NCBI GenBank assembly: GCA_037176885.1
Contig: JAWWNJ010000110.1
Coordinates: 434,001-498,000 of the forward strand
Direction: 5' to 3'
Length of the DNA stretch: 64,000 bases
Origin: Favolaschia claudopus
Taxonomy: Eukaryota > Basidiomycota > Agaricomycetes > Agaricales > Mycenaceae
Within the stretch, counting starts at the first letter, position 1; each line of letters starts with the position of its first letter. The position numbers were made by a program, and so were the translations under genes. The notes beneath the pieces are model-generated. The model did not search any database, had not been told where the DNA came from, and saw only the letters and a program-made list of their open reading frames with translations. This document shows positions 9,731 to 21,506 of this stretch, in pieces.

Positions 9731-12529
9731 GAGGTCGTGTGCGTGGGGATGCGGGGATGGATGAGTGGTGTATTATGATTTTGAGTGGCATGAGGGAATT
9801 GCGCTGCATGCGACCCGGACTCCATTAATTTTCCTCCCGCTCGCCGCCCACCGCCTCATTTTGGGGCGAACTCCCAAGCGACACCTTCCCATCTGCATCT
9901 TCCAGCCCCTCCGCCCCCATCTGTATTCGGGTGGAGAGCATCACCATACAACATGCGACATGCGAAGGCGGTATCGCCCTCTTCGCATTCGCATCCAGGC
10001 GACCCACATTCCGACTCTGAAGGCATGCCCTATTCGCAACCCTTCGGACTCGTCATAGTGCCATCGTTCGAGTTTGCCTATTTCGGGTGGCTCGGGCGAA
10101 ACTGTGGCTTGGGCTTGGGCTCGGACGGTTGGCGGCTGGAAGGAACGCTATGTCGATTCCGAGTCGTGGAGCGTTACTCGCGTCACCCAGCGCTATCTGG
10201 CCTTGGGTACGCCATAACAGGACAGGGATATAACGAAAGAGGCACCGGATAGATCTACGGCCTCCCTCTCTCTTGCCTTTTCCCTCCGCCTCTCCGCATC
10301 CTCCCTCCTTCGTGGTTCACAAACGGATTAATCGTTTCGTTTCTCGTTTCCGTATTTATCTCCCTCTCTCTCTGGGACTTGCATGCATCGATCATGATAT
10401 ACTTATTTCATTCGGATTCTCGTGTTGTTATCGTTGTGTTTTACTGTACTCGACATTGTTGTAGTCATTAGTGTAGTCTGGGTGAATGTAGCGTTTAGTT
10501 TGGGATTAGTCGAAATGATTTGATTGACAATTGAGAATGGATTGGGAGGTTTGAATGCATGGATGAGGCGTAGAAGAAGGAAGCAGGCAACGATGGTCGG
10601 GAGGACTATGTTTGGCGATCATGATTGCGATGAGTGGGAGGAAGTACTGTAGATGCGGAAAGAGCTCAGTCCCCGCCGACTCCCCGGGCCCGCCGTCTGT
10701 ACAGTAAGATAAGTAAGCGAATGAGGTGCCTTTACCCTCTGAATATTCGGAGATGTTGGTACGTTTCATGGATGATATAAGTTATATGCATCTGAATCAA
10801 GATCGGGGGGACGACACGGGATCGGGAGGATGTCAAGCTGGATGGAATCAAAGTTGGGCATAAAAGATAATGTATAATGACATGGACAGAGTGGGGGTGA
10901 GTTGGCGGTATATAGAAGGACAATGAGGGAGGTAATCGAACGAGGGGAAGATAGATGGGGGCATGGATGGATGGATGGAGGTCAAGTAAAGTCCAGTATG
11001 CAGAACAGATTCATGAGTGTATGGACGAACGAACAGAAGAAAAGTGATCATGGAAGGAGGACTCGGTGGTTTGTGATGTGGGTGGCAGTGGGGTGGGCAG
11101 AGATATCGAGGGTGCGGGAAGTCGTTGAGACGCGTCGAGGGTACATACATATATCAGGTCGGTGAGATAGCTTTGAAAGATGGGTGGGTGGATGGATTCG
11201 GGGCGTAACGGTATGTTGTGCGCGTGTAGCAGGGTGTCAGGGGAAGCGCCGACCAGAACACTAATACGGTGCGAGAGATCATGAGTCGATGCAGCTGCAG
11301 GGAGGCGGCGTAAATCGAGAAGGCTAGGGAGACAGGAATAGTCGGAGATGAGATGACTTTGATTGATGGGGAGAATTTGTTCGAATCATTGCTGGAAGTA
11401 GCAGAGCTCGAGAGGATCGGGAGATTCGAGACAAAGAAAAGCGATCATGGAATCGAGGAAGCTGTAGGCGACGGGAGAAAATGCAGAGGAGAGTGCTGTA
11501 TAAGATCAAGGCGGGAGAGCGACAGGAAGGCTTGCGGGAGTAGGTAAGACTCGGGAGGATCACGAAGAAGCCAGAGGAGCTATGCGGGATGCGTTGGAAC
11601 GAGAGGGCGGTCTAGATAGTTCGGACCCAGAACTTGGATGGATGGGGTGCCGAGATGGATGGATTGAAACGAGAAAACGGATCTTTGACGTTGGAGAGCG
11701 GTTGTTCCGGGTATCAAGAGGCAAGGGTGAAGTCAATCAGACGGGGAGCTGCGTTCGTGAAGCGAGGGGTGAATGAGAGACATGGATGAGGGCAGAGTGG
11801 TTCGTAGAAACTGGATGCACAACAGATGTAGATGGAAGGAGGATGGATCGACCGAAGAGATACAGAGATACTAGTACGGTAGATAATTGGCTGGAAAGAA
11901 GTGAGGGAAGGCATCCGAGAAGATATGTGGTTGGAGTGAGACGCGGGAATTCGAGGCAGCGTAATGTGGTAGATAGAATGATGCTGCTAGGTCATGTAGA
12001 AGAAGATGGGACGGATGCATAGTACGACAATGGATATGCATGAATTCTCATGCGCGTGTACGGGACAAGGAACAGAGGGGGAGCGGTATATATATTGGGC
12101 CGGGTGTTGAGAGTTGTCGGGAGCATATGGGCCCCAGTAGTATAGCGAGGCGAGTTCAGACTGTAGCTTGTAAGGGAAGGCGGCTGGCAGAGGAAAAAGT
12201 GGAGGTGATGCTGTGGACGGAGTGGGGGTTGAGGTAAGTATGCTTTGATGTCCTTATTCTCCAGTCAAGGCGGCTTGCTTTGAGAGATGCAACAAGGGCC
12301 GGGGGGAGGGCCAGATTCGCAGCTTCCGACAGCGTAAGAGACACAGCAACAAAGGATGTCGAGCACAAGAGACCGCAACGAAAGCTTCAAGCAGGTTTGT
12401 CTGTTGTTGTTTTGATTCCATCAAACTTGTCTCCTCATTGGAAAGACAGGAAACCACTGGAAAGCATTGCACGCTCGCCACCATATCGCCTGGAGGCGAT
12501 TTCATCTTGCACGAATCATAATTCAAGCC
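9731..12529. other. Long gene-poor region, purine-rich on the plus strand
   Basis: No gene could be supported over 2.8 kb. From about 10,500 to 12,250 the plus strand is strongly enriched in G and A, with many ggatgg/gatggatgg words (for example 10,965-10,985, 11,180-11,195 and 11,635-11,665). TATA-like words occur at 10,906 and 12,089. Short frames such as 9953-10252 start with ATG but show no domain. Confidence 0.5.
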
Positions 12530-13099
12530 ATGAATTCTATTAACCCTACCCCCTCTATGATTCAGAAAGATACTAGCCGACTCGGACGTCGCCAAAAAAT
12601 CGTTTGCAAGCTCTTCAACCCACAGAATGGCTGCATTAGCGAATGGGAGAATATCGATGGCTATCTCGTTGGGACTGCCCAGAGAACCGCGTCGTTCACT
12701 GAGACTCTTCGGTCATCTAGCTTGCCCATGGGCACCTGGCGCTACGCAGCGACTCTGAGAAAAGCTGTCATGGGCCGCGAGTCCCAAGTCTGTCCTCCTC
12801 GCCTTCCAAATCCAGACAAGATTCTTCGGTCTTATTTTCCCGACCTCTGCGGCGAAGTTGGAAGAAACGATGATAATAACCCTCATAGCCAAGACTTGGG
12901 CTCAAGATTCCTCAAAAACGATCTGAAACTGGAAAATACACACAGGTTTTCAAGATTTCTGGCGTCCCAACTTCCGGAGAGACCCTTTGGGCCGGGCCGG
13001 TGTGCTTGGAACGGCCCAAAGCTCGCTCGGTCAACGCGTATGCGTGGTGCAGCTCACACTGTGCTCTCGTTAGACTTCTATGCAGCGGATTTGAGCTAG
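12530..13099 (+). CDS. Doubtful 189-residue open frame
   Basis: An uninterrupted ATG-to-TAG frame of 189 aa starting MNSINPTPSMIQKD. It has no recognised domain, signal peptide or membrane segment, and no similarity to its neighbours. Composition is mixed and not low-complexity. It could be a species-specific gene, part of a gene with introns, or chance. Listed only because the region has no other candidate. Confidence 0.2.
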   Translation: MNSINPTPSMIQKDTSRLGRRQKIVCKLFNPQNGCISEWENIDGYLVGTAQRTASFTETLRSSSLPMGTWRYAATLRKAVMGRESQVCPPRLPNPDKILRSYFPDLCGEVGRNDDNNPHSQDLGSRFLKNDLKLENTHRFSRFLASQLPERPFGPGRCAWNGPKLARSTRMRGAAHTVLSLDFYAADLS

Positions 13100-13661
13100 A
13101 AAGGACCATCAACGGGTCAGCTTTCCAGCTCCGGAACGGAGATGAATGTGAAGTCTAATTTCTGAATACTGTATAGGATTCCTAATTGGCCTTTGACTTT
13201 TCCACAAGCAACCCATAAGCCCCAGAGACCCCCGTTTGCCTTCCTGCTATTTCCTCCCTTCTGAAGAGGAACTCGAATGGCTCTCATCAGTCGTCAGGGA
13301 ACCCATCGACATCGCAGCATCGCTCTCTTGATTAATTCCCTCATCCTATTCAGCCGGCTCTGTTTATAGACTCTTCTTGACTGTTGGCCGAATTGGGAGC
13401 ACATTGTGTATATCGTGCTCGGAATGAGCGACGCATGCAAAATGTTGTTTCTTGGGTTGAGAATACCAGGGCACCTCGACTGGTACGCGCAATACGTCTT
13501 CAACCTTTGAAAGTTCGCAGAATCCATCGGGCGGCTCGGGTCGTGGCATCAACACAGTTTTCCTTATAACATCCTGATGATTACTCGAATCAACGGGATG
13601 AATTCTTGCCTATTGCCGCCTTGACGCTCTCTGTGCTCTCTAGGCTACTTCGTTCCTTTCG
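13100..13661. other. Intergenic and promoter region of the membrane-protein gene
   Basis: No gene seen. Short frames on both strands have no recognisable content. Confidence 0.4.
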
Positions 13662-15372
13662 ATGCTTAGGGCCCTCTTGGTCGGCCTTTTCTGCCTGCGA
13701 CGACGAGTTTTTGCGAAATCCGTCACGAAGATCGTTGACGATGGGGACAGTAGTGTCACTTACACCCCTGCAGCGCATTGGCAGCAGTGCTCGAACGGCG
13801 TGCATGGAAGAATCATCCCGGACGCGACGCGAGCGCAGGGTGGTACTTATCATGATGCCACAGGTGCGCTACGCTAGGCTCGTTGCATCATCGCATCCTC
13901 GACTGACCTTGCCCTCCCTTTCAGACGACACGACGCCGGACCACGATGGGGACACGCCAATGTTTCTGGAGATCAGCTTCACCGGTGAGTCTGAATGGTG
14001 TATATGTAACGAATGTCATCATGTTGAGTCCGTCCTCATTGAAGGCACCGGCATCGACCTTCGTGCCATCATCGCAAACAACAAAGCAGACAATACCAGT
14101 ATACCTCCCTTCACCGGAACCAAATCGAACTACTCCTTCTTCATCGATACGGTTGCCCAAAATCGAGACTACGTGCACGAAGCGGGGACCACCGGCGACG
14201 CCTTTCTCTATAATACCTCCAGTGCGCTCCATACCTCATAGTCTGATGTCCTCGCTTCTAATCTTGCTTGCTTGCATGAAGTCTTCAGCACCACTTCACT
14301 TTCCAACGGTCCTCACACGGCGAAGGTCCTTCTCAACGGCGGCTTCGACGTGGACGGGGCCGTGGTGATGTTGTTCGACTACGCGATCGTCACGTATGTT
14401 CTTTCCGCCAATTCATATACAATAGCATTCCGAGTGACAGAATTTTGTCGATATAGGTCTGATGATGGGACTTCCGCTGGCGGTGGCACCGGAGGAACGA
14501 CGCCGACAACCATATCGGCACCAACAACCGGACCGCCCTCGACGGCAGGGGGCAGCCCGCAAACAAGCTCGGCGTCAACGCAGTCCGGCAGCTCTCAGCA
14601 GGCGCCGGGCAGCTCAGGTATCATTATCGGGTCGGGCGGAGCGACAATAACGGGTTCAATAAATCCAACTCTCATTTCATCTTCCCTCGCCTCGGGTTCT
14701 GGCTCACCCTCGTCTCCCGCCGCGCTTGCCCCCGGGCCACCGCACTCGAAATCCCACACAGGAGCCCTCATCGGCGGCATCGTCGGCGCACTCCTCCTTG
14801 TACTTCTTCTACTTCTCTTCCTGTTGTGGCGTTACCGCCGAAGACGCTCCTCCCGCCGTCGCCTGCCCCGGCTCCCGCTCCCATATAACATCACCGACAT
14901 TATAACGCCCATAACACGGTTCCGCCGCCCGCGCTCCGTGCGCAAGCGCGCTGAGGGCGGCGGCCGGGCCACAGGGGAGAGAGAGGAACTGGATCCGGGC
15001 TCGTCGTCGTCGGCGCCGCTGGGTAGTATTGATAAACGCGCGCTGGCATTCAACGTCCCCTCGTCATCGTCTAATTCCGCGCCATCAGCGTCGTCGAGCG
15101 TACCGCTGTCGTCTGTGATGCCGCTGAGCAGCAGCGGACCGTCTAGTTCTGGCTCTGGCTCTGGCTCTGGCTCAAGTGTGGACCCCGCGTTGAGGGATTA
15201 TGTGTTGAGGTTACGCGCCGAGGTGGAGATTTTGCGACAACGGGAGCGCGAGGCGGCGGGGGCGGCGCCTGGACCAGTTGAGGTGATTCCGATGCGGGAG
15301 CAGGAGCGGGGAACCGCAAGTGTGTTGTTGTCCGACACCAACGACCCGCCGCCGAGGTATGAGGAGCGATGA
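13662..15372 (+). CDS. Single-pass membrane protein with extracellular domain and basic juxtamembrane tail
   Basis: Five exons; introns of 61, 60, 60 and 63 nt at about 13862, 13985, 14221 and 14395 give a closed frame of 488 aa. A short hydrophobic N-terminus (MLRALLVGLFC, possibly a signal peptide, oddly followed by LRRRVFA) leads into DDGDSSVTYTP and HDATDDTTPDHDGD, then IIANNKADNTSIPP, YSFFIDT, FLYNTS and FDVDGAVVMLFDYAIVT. This layout is common in agaricomycete surface proteins of unknown function. A long Ser/Thr/Gly stalk follows, then GALIGGIVGALLLVLLLLLF as transmembrane helix, a basic stop-transfer RYRRRRSSRRR, and a cytosolic Ser-rich tail with a short coiled-coil-like stretch (LRLRAEVEILRQREREA). 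Probably at the plasma membrane, outside-in orientation; function unknown. Confidence 0.8.
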
Positions 15373-16069
15373 GGTGAATGAATAACTCAAGTCTGGATGA
15401 CTTGTACTTGTATTTATCCAGAGAGACAGGATGTTATTGTGTATCATAATTGGGTGTAATTGGGCGGACGGGGAATTGTTGGGATTGTGGGAGTATCGTT
15501 TACACTTGTAGATGTAGTTCGTAGGTAGACCTTTTGGCATCGCAGACAACTGCTAGTCTGCAGCTGTAGCTGTCGTTCGTCCGCAAATACAAGCATAGGA
15601 CCGTCATACCGGCACAAATAGTAAACGCGACCCATGGGCGCGATAACGCGGTCAGGCGCTTGTGAAAGAATCATGCATTGTATCGTCAGGAGGCTCTTTT
15701 GAGAGTCGTTCAGTGCAAAGAGGAACGATGTGAGCTGCTCGAGAATCATAGAGAAAACCTTGATAATTTCATTGTAAGGTGAAAGATTGTTGCGACAGGC
15801 ATACATATGGCCTGCGAGAGATGAGAATGGGCAGAGAAAACTGAACAGAAAGGTTGAATGGTTGTTGCGATAATATGTATACACATTGCCTACGAGCGAT
15901 GAGAATGGACAGAGGAAACTGAACAGAAAGAAGACTTGCTTAAAAGAATTGTACAAAAGGCACTCGAGAGCCTGTGGCAGCTTGAGATAGGCTTCTCGGG
16001 AAAAATGATATTTGGAGTCGACAGAGGCGACCACAGGATAGCAGACGAAGCTAGGTGCATTCATGCTTG
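15373..16069. other. Intergenic with a short tandem duplication
   Basis: A segment of about 70-75 nt at 15,795-15,860 is repeated imperfectly at 15,866-15,935 (shared gatgagaatgg, cagag and aaactgaacagaaag). A 256-residue minus-strand frame spans the region and shows the same repeat in its protein, but it has no recognisable family and is not annotated as a gene. Confidence 0.5.
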
Positions 16070-16709
16070 TTAAATTCGTCGTCGTTTGTGCTGCACGGGA
16101 ATATGTTTTCCAGTGGCACAACCGCCCGACATCCCGTCGGCCTCGCAGCAACTCCACAGGAAGTGGTCTGGGAATTGTCTTCGATTTTCGTCCGAGTCGA
16201 TAGGGCCATGACATCTCTCATCCCAGTCGACAAACATTTCGTCGTTTACCTCCATTTCACCTATGCCATAAAATGGAGCTTCAGAATCACGAAGACGATA
16301 AAAGTTATCATGAAACCAACGCACCTGGATGGAAGGTACACGTATCTCCTTCCTCATTCACGTCGTACGTTGCGTCGCAGTTCTCGCATTGTTCCCAACG
16401 CGGGACAACGACGCGTGTCGTGCGGCTGACAGTGACAAGCTCTTTCGTGAGGGCATGTTGCACCGCGGGGACGGCGTCTGCTACTTCAATTAAAACGCGT
16501 CGTAAGAGCGGCGAGGGGACGCGGAGGATTGCTTCGCGTAGCTGAGCTCGAGAAGCTTCGTCGGAGTCGGAATCGGAGTCTTCGTTTCTCGAACTCCCTT
16601 CTTCTTCTTCGCCTTCCGAGGCGGTGGTCTCCCCAGTCAGATCGATGATCTCGAGCTCGGGTTCGGCGTTCGAGCCTGAGACAGCTGCGGGTTCGGCGAG
16701 TGTAGCCAT
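16070..16709 (-). CDS. Small Cys/His-rich (zinc-binding-like) protein with acidic N-terminus
   Basis: Two exons (16709-16325 and 16260-16070) separated by a 64-nt intron (gtgcgt...catag) make a 191-residue protein. The start at 16709 (MATLAEPAAV) is preferred over the upstream MHIKIFPL start because it begins the typical disordered acidic region (EEEEGSSRNEDSDSDSDE). The conserved C-terminal part has WEQCENCDATYDV, CTFHPG, DWDERCHGPIDSDENR and WSCCEADGMSGGCATGKH: pairs of Cys with CxxxH and CC, consistent with a zinc-binding fold found in many fungal proteins of unknown role. Ends in the basic KRRRI. Its upstream region is occupied 86 nt away by a large inverted-repeat element. Confidence 0.8.
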
Positions 16710-16794
16710 ATATTGCGGGGAAGTAGCGCTAAGCGGAAGTGGCGCGAGAGGAAAAATTTTTATGTGCAAAACGATAACGTGAAATTCACGTGCG

Positions 16795-17729
16795 CGTAGT
16801 CTCCCAGAGGCAGAGTCAGAGACTCAGAGTGAGCCAACCTTCGCAAGCTACGGATCCCTATCTGACGTCTGCTTTCTGACGCGTGGCGCTTAACGGTTGC
16901 CTCATTTCGAACTCCGACTGATCTGTCACTAAGCGGGGTTTGAAACATCAAAAACACACATCCTCGCCATTTTCATTCTCGTTCTCCACCGTCTCTCTCT
17001 GTATGGGCAAGTGCTCTTAGCTGTACATGAAAGCATACTATAGGCTAGTATATCTCCGATATCTAAGGAATTCGACGGGAAACAACCTCTTAACAGACGA
17101 CATATGCTCGGATTCTACCGTTTGATACATCCGCCTCGTTCTTCCTATTCATGCTCCCTTCGGCTTACGTTATTGCTGCTGAGCACTCATAGGAGACATA
17201 ACTACTCGTTTATGTATATAATCTGCTGTCGCTGCGCTAGACTACTGCACGAAATGCTCGGTATTTAGGTGCCATGCCATCCGCTGTTTTGGCATCTGTA
17301 ACCTCTCTTCTTGGCCTCAAACGGCCTTGAATGCGTCCCAAAGCTATCTCTGAATGAATTTATACTGTTAGGACACTCACTCCTTTCGCTGGGCCCAGCG
17401 AACCCCGCAAAATGTCGGTGAGATGAGATCATGTGGCAAATTTGGATATGGCATGAAAATATAGCATGCTAGGGTGCTTTTGTGCTACCTGATAATCTTG
17501 CGACATAATACTAGCCTCCAAAAACCAAAATACAAGTTCAGAACGCGCTGGAGGGTTGGAGAACGCGACCGTTGTTTGGCCGTGAGTGGTCAACACGTGA
17601 GCACAGCGGAGTTTGAAACGAGGCAACCGCTAAGCCCCCCAGATCAAAAAGCAGACGTCAGATCAAGGAATATCCTGAGTAACACGAAGGTTGAAGGGAA
17701 TTGATCTACTCTGCCTCTGGGAGACTACG
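16795..17729. mobile_element. Fold-back element with about 140-nt inverted ends
   Basis: The left end cgtagtctcccagaggcag at 16795 is matched in inverse at 17711-17729. Similarity continues inwards, with shared words caaccttcg, atctgacgtctgcttt, gcggttgcctc and aactccg: about 16795-16935 on the left and 17590-17729 on the right. No transposase is seen inside. The tetranucleotide tgcg lies immediately outside both ends and might be the target-site duplication. The element is just upstream of the 16709 gene. Confidence 0.65.
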
Positions 17730-18684
17730 TGCGCGACGGATCTGCTGTTGATCTGCTGCTACCACTGCTACCTCGAACTTGTCGAGTGCGCACACGACCT
17801 CTGTGGTGCCGTCTCTGGAGTACGAGCATATTTTTGCTCTGCGAGACTCGGAGCCTAATCATGCTGAAGGCATTGAGAAGATTCTCCTCCTTATACAGTT
17901 ATTATACTTACGGCCGAATCGAAGATCCAGGGGATCCAGTCGGTCGACCGCTCAAGTTACTTGACGGCGAAGAACAAAACGACCCAACTATGGCAAAGAG
18001 TCGATGACCGGCCACTGAGGGGCTGAGCTGGCCTCGATATTGGAGCTTGCGATGCCGCATTTACTCCAAGGCCTCAGGCACAGTTCGGATTCAGGCCGTC
18101 CAAGTCCAACGAGAACCACGAGCACCACTGGCAGGTGAGGTGCATGCTCGGACAGCTCGGTCAACCTGCTGATTCCTAGCCGTTTCTCTAGCTGTATTCG
18201 AACCTTAATGTGTCTACTAGCCGACATATCTTTCTGCACTATGTACCCCGACGGTGGCGACGCTCAAGTGATGCAAACCGTTTCGACCGCGATTCAATCC
18301 CGCGATTGCTGCTTTGATTTGGGCGAGACCAAGCATCTCATGGAGCGCACCTTTTGCACTGTCTGTCATCCGATTTGTTGGTCTCGATAAGAGATTATCG
18401 TTGACCACGGTTCGTGGGTCCCTCGACACGTGAGACACTTCGGATCGTATTTTTTTGCCGGCGCCCATCGTCCATAGGCGGTTCATTGGCCATTGGCCAG
18501 CATCGAGGAGATTAAAAGATGGAAGAACGTTCCATAGCGTCTCCAGCTCTTCTCTCGCTTGCGAGCTTCCCGTAGCGTTATCGCTCGGGCCATAAAGTTC
18601 CCAACTCGAAGACTCCAGTTCCCTCGATTTTATTGACCCCCCACAACTATCTCTCCTCCCTTTAAACCTCTAGACGGCGTAGTG
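17730..18684. other. Intergenic upstream of the first MFS gene
   Basis: No gene seen. Short frames only. Confidence 0.4.
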
Positions 18685-20806
18685 ATGACCGGTAATGCCA
18701 ATGAAGGAACCGCCTTGCTCTCCCGGCCGAAACTCAGGAGGACGAGGACGCCGTTGCCAAAACTTCAGCTCTCTGTGATCATGCTCATTCAGATCTCTGA
18801 GCCTATCGCGAGTCAATCGATATATCCTTATATCAACCAAGCGAGTATCGTCACGGGAGGGTGGAAGACGACGAGCTCATAACACATAGCTTGTGAGTGA
18901 GCTTGACATAACCGGAGGAGACGAAAAGAAAGTGGGCTACTATGCGTGCGTGAAAAGATCTATCCTATGCGCCGCTCGACGTGCTAACAACTGTTTAGTG
19001 GTTTGGTGAGCACAGTCGCTAAACTTGACCGTCTACACTTTTAACTTGAGCCTAGATCGTTCAGTGATTCCCAAGCGATGAGGCCCCCGACTAACTCGAT
19101 CCCTATAGGAGTCGCTGTTCTTTCTAACGGAATCGATGACTGTGCTTCAATGGAGCAGGCTTTCCGACCACGTCGGTGTACGTGCGCTGATCACGAGTTA
19201 ACCCACCTTCACTGACGAGATCTAGCGCAAACCCATTCTCCTCATCGGCCTATTTGGATCAGGAACAAGCATATTTCTCTTTGGTCTATCGCGCACGTTT
19301 TGGGGATTGGTTGTCAGGTGATTTTCCCACTTCTTCGCGTCCACTCACCCCATTGATAACAACTAGTCGGTGTCTGTGCGGGCTGCTAAACGGAAACATT
19401 GGTCAGTACAATACTATTCGTAGCCGCGTATTGGAGCTTCAGCATCAGTATCCACTCATGTGCTTTTGATAGGTGTCATGAAGGTATTTGATCCACAAAA
19501 ACAGAGAAAGAAGCCGTCGTTTTGAAGAGGAAATTCTAGTCAGCAGTTGGAGATCTGACTGATAAAACGAATCGGGCTGAGGGATTTGCATTCCTGCCTA
19601 GTAAGTCGTGTTACTTCCCTCCAAGTCGCAGATCCTAATCCAATCGGAAAAGTTGTGTGGGCCATTGGAGTAAGTCGTCATTGCGCTCCAGTGATATGAC
19701 CTTTCCAATGCCGTGCATTTGTAGGCTTCGGTCGGGCCTTTGATTGGAGGGAATCTTCAGCGGCCACACGAACGTTTTCCGCTACTATTCTCTGGGAAGT
19801 TCTGGCGAGATTTTCCGTACTTCCTTCCTTGCCTGGTTACGGGAAGCTTGGTGTTTCTGTCCTGCTTCCTGGTGTTGGTCTTATTCAAAGAGGAAAGCTC
19901 GCGTGGTTTGTGAAGAAATGAGCTACTTAGCTGATCCTCTAACAGACTACACCCGGTAGAAGTAAGCGTCGCGTCTTGGCCGAAGGCGAGGAGGCAACGC
20001 ATCCCGACGTCCCACAGAAGCGCAGGGGCCCCCGACCACTTCATGAACTGCTAACCTTTCCGGTCCTAATCTCCATCTCAAATTACGTGTCTCTCGGGTA
20101 CATGAATAGTTCCGCTCATGCTCGGCCTTCACTGAGTCACTACAGGTTCTTGAATACCACTCTGGGCGCTCTCTTGCCCTTGTTTCTAGCAATGCCAGTC
20201 GAAATTGGGGGCCTTGGCCTCCCCCCTCCGAGGATCGGTCTGATTCTGTCGGCATATGGGCTCGCCACTGGACTCTTTCAGATTCTCTTCTTTGCGCGGA
20301 TGGTACATCGTTGGGGGGAGAAGCGCGTTTACTTGAATGGCATGCTAACATGCCTCCCTGTTTTCGGCCTTTTCCCCATTATCAGTCTTATCGCACGGAA
20401 CCACGGTGTCAATTCCGTCGTATACAGTCTAGTTGGCTGCATACTTGCTCTCGGTGCTTTACAAGATACCTCGTTCGGTACAGAACAATTCGTCTTCTGT
20501 CTTATCTTTGTTATTGCAAGTTCTGCCGACTGATCATTCGTTTATTGTATAGGTGCTATTTTCATGTTTCTCACGGCCTCAGCACCCAAATCAAGTCGTG
20601 GAACTGTCAATGGCATTTCGCAAACATCTGTTGCGCTTGCGCGCGCCATAGGCCCTGCCATGTCGACGTCTTTATTTTCGCTTTCTGTGCAGCATAACTT
20701 GCTTGGCGGCTACATGGTTTATCTCGTCTTCTTCCTGCTTTCCGGCCTGGCTCTGGTGCTTGGTAAATGTCTTCCGGAAGAGGTATGGGATGATATCGAG
20801 GATTGA
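18685..20806 (+). CDS. Major facilitator superfamily transporter 1
   Basis: Spliced gene, about ten short introns, for a 12-helix MFS protein. Exon 1 (ATG at 18685, the frame upstream only has GTG) gives LPKLQLSVIMLIQISEP, helix 1. Later exons give LTESMTVLQWSRLSDHVGRK (the loop 2-3 motif GRxxDxxGRK type), FGLSRTFWGLVVS, RCLCGLLNGNIG, GASVGPLIGGNL, a central linker PQKRRGPRPL, ALLPLFLAMPVEIGGLGL and a terminal exon starting GAIFMFLTAS with helices 11-12. The family (DHA1-like) exports drugs or small metabolites; substrate unknown. The first intron would need a GC donor (caa|gcgagt), where its paralogue MFS2 has gtacgc. A 7-nt micro-exon (tggtttg) is required near 18995. The last intron and last exon are inside the 1006-bp duplication. 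Confidence 0.8.
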
Positions 20807-21506
20807 ATCGTAGACACGGCAGGCAGGCATTTCAGGGGCTTCCAGTTTATGGGGTTTACAGGTGTTTCCATGGGTATATAGCAAAAGGTTTTCGCCACAA
20901 TAGAAGCGGCATAAACTTCTCAGGTCTATCGGCATGCTCAAATCTTGATTATTAGCGAATCATTTGAGAAGAAACGCGTACTAGGGTTTCCCTTCTTCAA
21001 GGAAGCCCCTGGACGAACTCATTTCCGTATCATTGAACTCAAATATAGCCTAAGGTTTTCACGGGACCCGGAAACTCCTGCCGGATTCTATAAAATACAA
21101 GCTTTCGACTCCAAGGGTCCCACTCCTCGCCCTCTATTCTGCAATGACAGACGAACCGAATGAAACAACATCCCTCCTCAGCCCTAAGTCTTCGCCAACG
21201 ACAACAACGCCTACTCCCCTACCGAAGCTTCAACTAGCAATCATTATGCTCGTTCAAGTCTGCGAGCCCTTGACGAGCCAATCTATATATCCGTATATAA
21301 ACCAGGTACGCGCCGCGAGACACGGCTCACCGTAAGCTCCAGCTCACTGACAGACCGTCTATCTATGTATCACTATCGGCTTAGCTTGTCAGCGAGCTCG
21401 ATATCACGGGTGGAGATCAGAAAAAAGTTGGCTACTATGCGTGAGTCGTAATGAGTTGAATTTTGCGCGGGTGAGACTCATTGAATTAATACGAAGGGGT
21501 CTCGTG
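20501..21506 (+). repeat. Perfect tandem duplication, first copy (1006 bp)
   Basis: From cttatctttg at 20501 to ctcgtg at 21506, immediately repeated at 21507-22512. I see no difference between copies: all frames inside are identical with an offset of 1006. The unit runs from within the last intron of MFS1, through its last exon and the intergenic DNA, to the 5' splice site of an early intron of MFS2. Confidence 0.95.
21144..21506 (+). pseudogene. Duplicated 5' fragment of MFS transporter 2
   Basis: Identical copy of the MFS2 start (ATG 21144, MTDEPNETTSLLSPKSS, LPKLQLAIIMLVQV) and second exon (LVSELDITGGDQKKVGYYA) plus the 7-nt micro-exon gggtctc. It is then cut off by the second copy of the MFS1 end. 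Splicing into that terminal exon would be out of frame with its GAIFMF reading, because the phases differ. No functional transporter can be made from it. Confidence 0.85.

Noticed and set aside
15444..16214. 256-residue minus-strand frame with an internal repeat
   Set aside because: Overlaps the coding exon of the Cys/His-rich gene in another frame and has no family; the repeat is explained by a short DNA duplication.
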